Positions 63,797-64,000 of a stretch of DNA of 64,000 nucleotides are shown piece by piece. How positions within the stretch are numbered: position 1 is the stretch's first letter; the number at the start of each line of letters is the position of its first letter. Below the pieces are notes generated by a model. That model was not told the origin of the DNA. It saw only the letters and a program-made list of their open reading frames with translations, and did no database searches. Position numbers and translations under genes: made by a program. The stretch is from Muribaculaceae bacterium. GTDB lineage: Bacteria; Bacteroidota; Bacteroidia; Bacteroidales; Muribaculaceae. The DNA is taken from positions 92,118-156,117 of the forward strand of contig JAMPII010000001.1 of the NCBI GenBank assembly GCA_023662835.1, written 5' to 3'.

Positions 63797-64000
63797 TGAA
63801 CGCAACCGGCGACAACGAGATAATCGTTTATCAGCCGGACACAACACTGACCTTGGATGTCAGGGTTAAGAACGAGACCGTCTGGCTTAATCGTAATCAA
63901 ATTGCTACACTGTTTGATAAAGATGTCAAGACCAGAGGTAAGCATATTAAGGGCCCATATCATAAAATTTCAGGGCCGCTGGGGTCGCTGGTTTGGAGGG
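63797..64000 (+). pseudogene. RhuM-family gene interrupted at repeat copy 3
   Basis: Read from the ATG at 63797, the first 52 codons match the N-terminus of RhuM-type proteins (NEIIVYQPDTTLTLDVRV, VWLNRNQIATLFDKDVKT, then KHI), a family once linked to virulence in Salmonella and often found on mobile DNA. At KHI the sequence enters the palindromic repeat (63950-63979), so the protein reads GPYHKISGP next and then continues into unrelated GC-rich DNA without a stop to the window edge. The family normally continues for more than 200 residues. The simplest reading is interruption by the element; the rest of the gene would have to lie outside the window. Confidence 0.7.
63950..63979 (-). repeat. 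30-bp imperfect palindrome, copy 3 (inverted orientation)
   Basis: Same unit as at 15254 and 35265, on the opposite strand: AGGGCCCATATCATAAAATT, TCAGGGCC, with the last two bases changed. It lies within the coding frame of a RhuM-family gene, right after the KHI codons. Confidence 0.85.

Overview
The window comes from a Bacteroidota chromosome, order Bacteroidales. The signs are SusC/SusD pairs, PorX, PorW/SprE and GldH homologues, RicT, DUF3822, DUF4834 and OstA-like proteins, lipoprotein signal peptides, few Shine-Dalgarno sequences, and promoters of the Bacteroidetes type (TTTG, about 20 bp, TAnnTTTG) in front of many genes. A gut Muribaculaceae-like host is my inference from gene content; there is no rRNA here to confirm it.

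Layout. 1-8.4 kb, mostly minus strand: a cut-off CobW-type GTPase, biotin ligase, a small membrane protein, TsaE, PorX, a large PorW/SprE-like TPR lipoprotein, a membrane-anchored protein and AroA. 8.5-11.7 kb: a serine hydrolase lipoprotein and a GH110 alpha-1,3-galactosidase, convergent on a shared terminator. 11.9-18.4 kb, minus strand: FKBP lipoprotein, LemA, glycyl-tRNA synthetase, a small AT-rich island, then EF-Ts, S2, S9 and L13. 18.6-21.2 kb, plus: phosphatidylserine decarboxylase and synthase with two small conserved genes. 21.2-27.9 kb: a CotH-like secreted protein, fructose-bisphosphate aldolase behind a highly structured leader, YchF, and an orphan SusD-like gene with a frameshifted signal peptide. 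28-36.9 kb: aquaporin, a run of conserved housekeeping genes (Ig-like lipoprotein, DUF3822, RsmD, DJ-1, MazG-like, DeoC, GYF/dispanin, DUF2752), a gene remnant, then Sua5/YrdC and RsgA. 37.1-43 kb: a SusC/SusD/SusE-like uptake locus. 43.2-54.2 kb, plus: GuaB, two periplasmic prolyl isomerases, an OstA-like protein, a small lipoprotein, SUI1 factor and an AddA-like helicase-nuclease. 54.2-63.4 kb, minus: CCA enzyme, GldH, RicT, RNase Y, a 6S-like RNA, ZapA, a coiled-coil protein, cardiolipin synthase, L9, S18 and S6. The window ends in a RhuM-family gene that runs into a repeat.

How the genes fit together. Several point to the type IX secretion and gliding-type machinery: PorX and PorW/SprE homologues, a GldH lipoprotein, and two exported proteins (CotH-like and orphan SusD-like) with similar C-terminal domains resembling type IX sorting signals. 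Envelope supply is represented by Psd, PssA, Cls, two SurA/PpiC-type chaperones and an OstA-like protein. Translation genes are clustered in two places.

The most interesting signals lie outside annotated genes: (1) a 30-bp imperfect palindrome present three times, each copy next to a broken gene or AT-rich accessory DNA; (2) one hairpin motif shared by the leaders of rplM-rpsI and rpsB-tsf; (3) a 17-bp perfect inverted repeat enclosing further hairpins ahead of fba; (4) a 6S-like or attenuator-like RNA between zapA and rny, with two mutually exclusive foldings; and (5) an A9 tract that puts the orphan SusD out of frame with its signal peptide.
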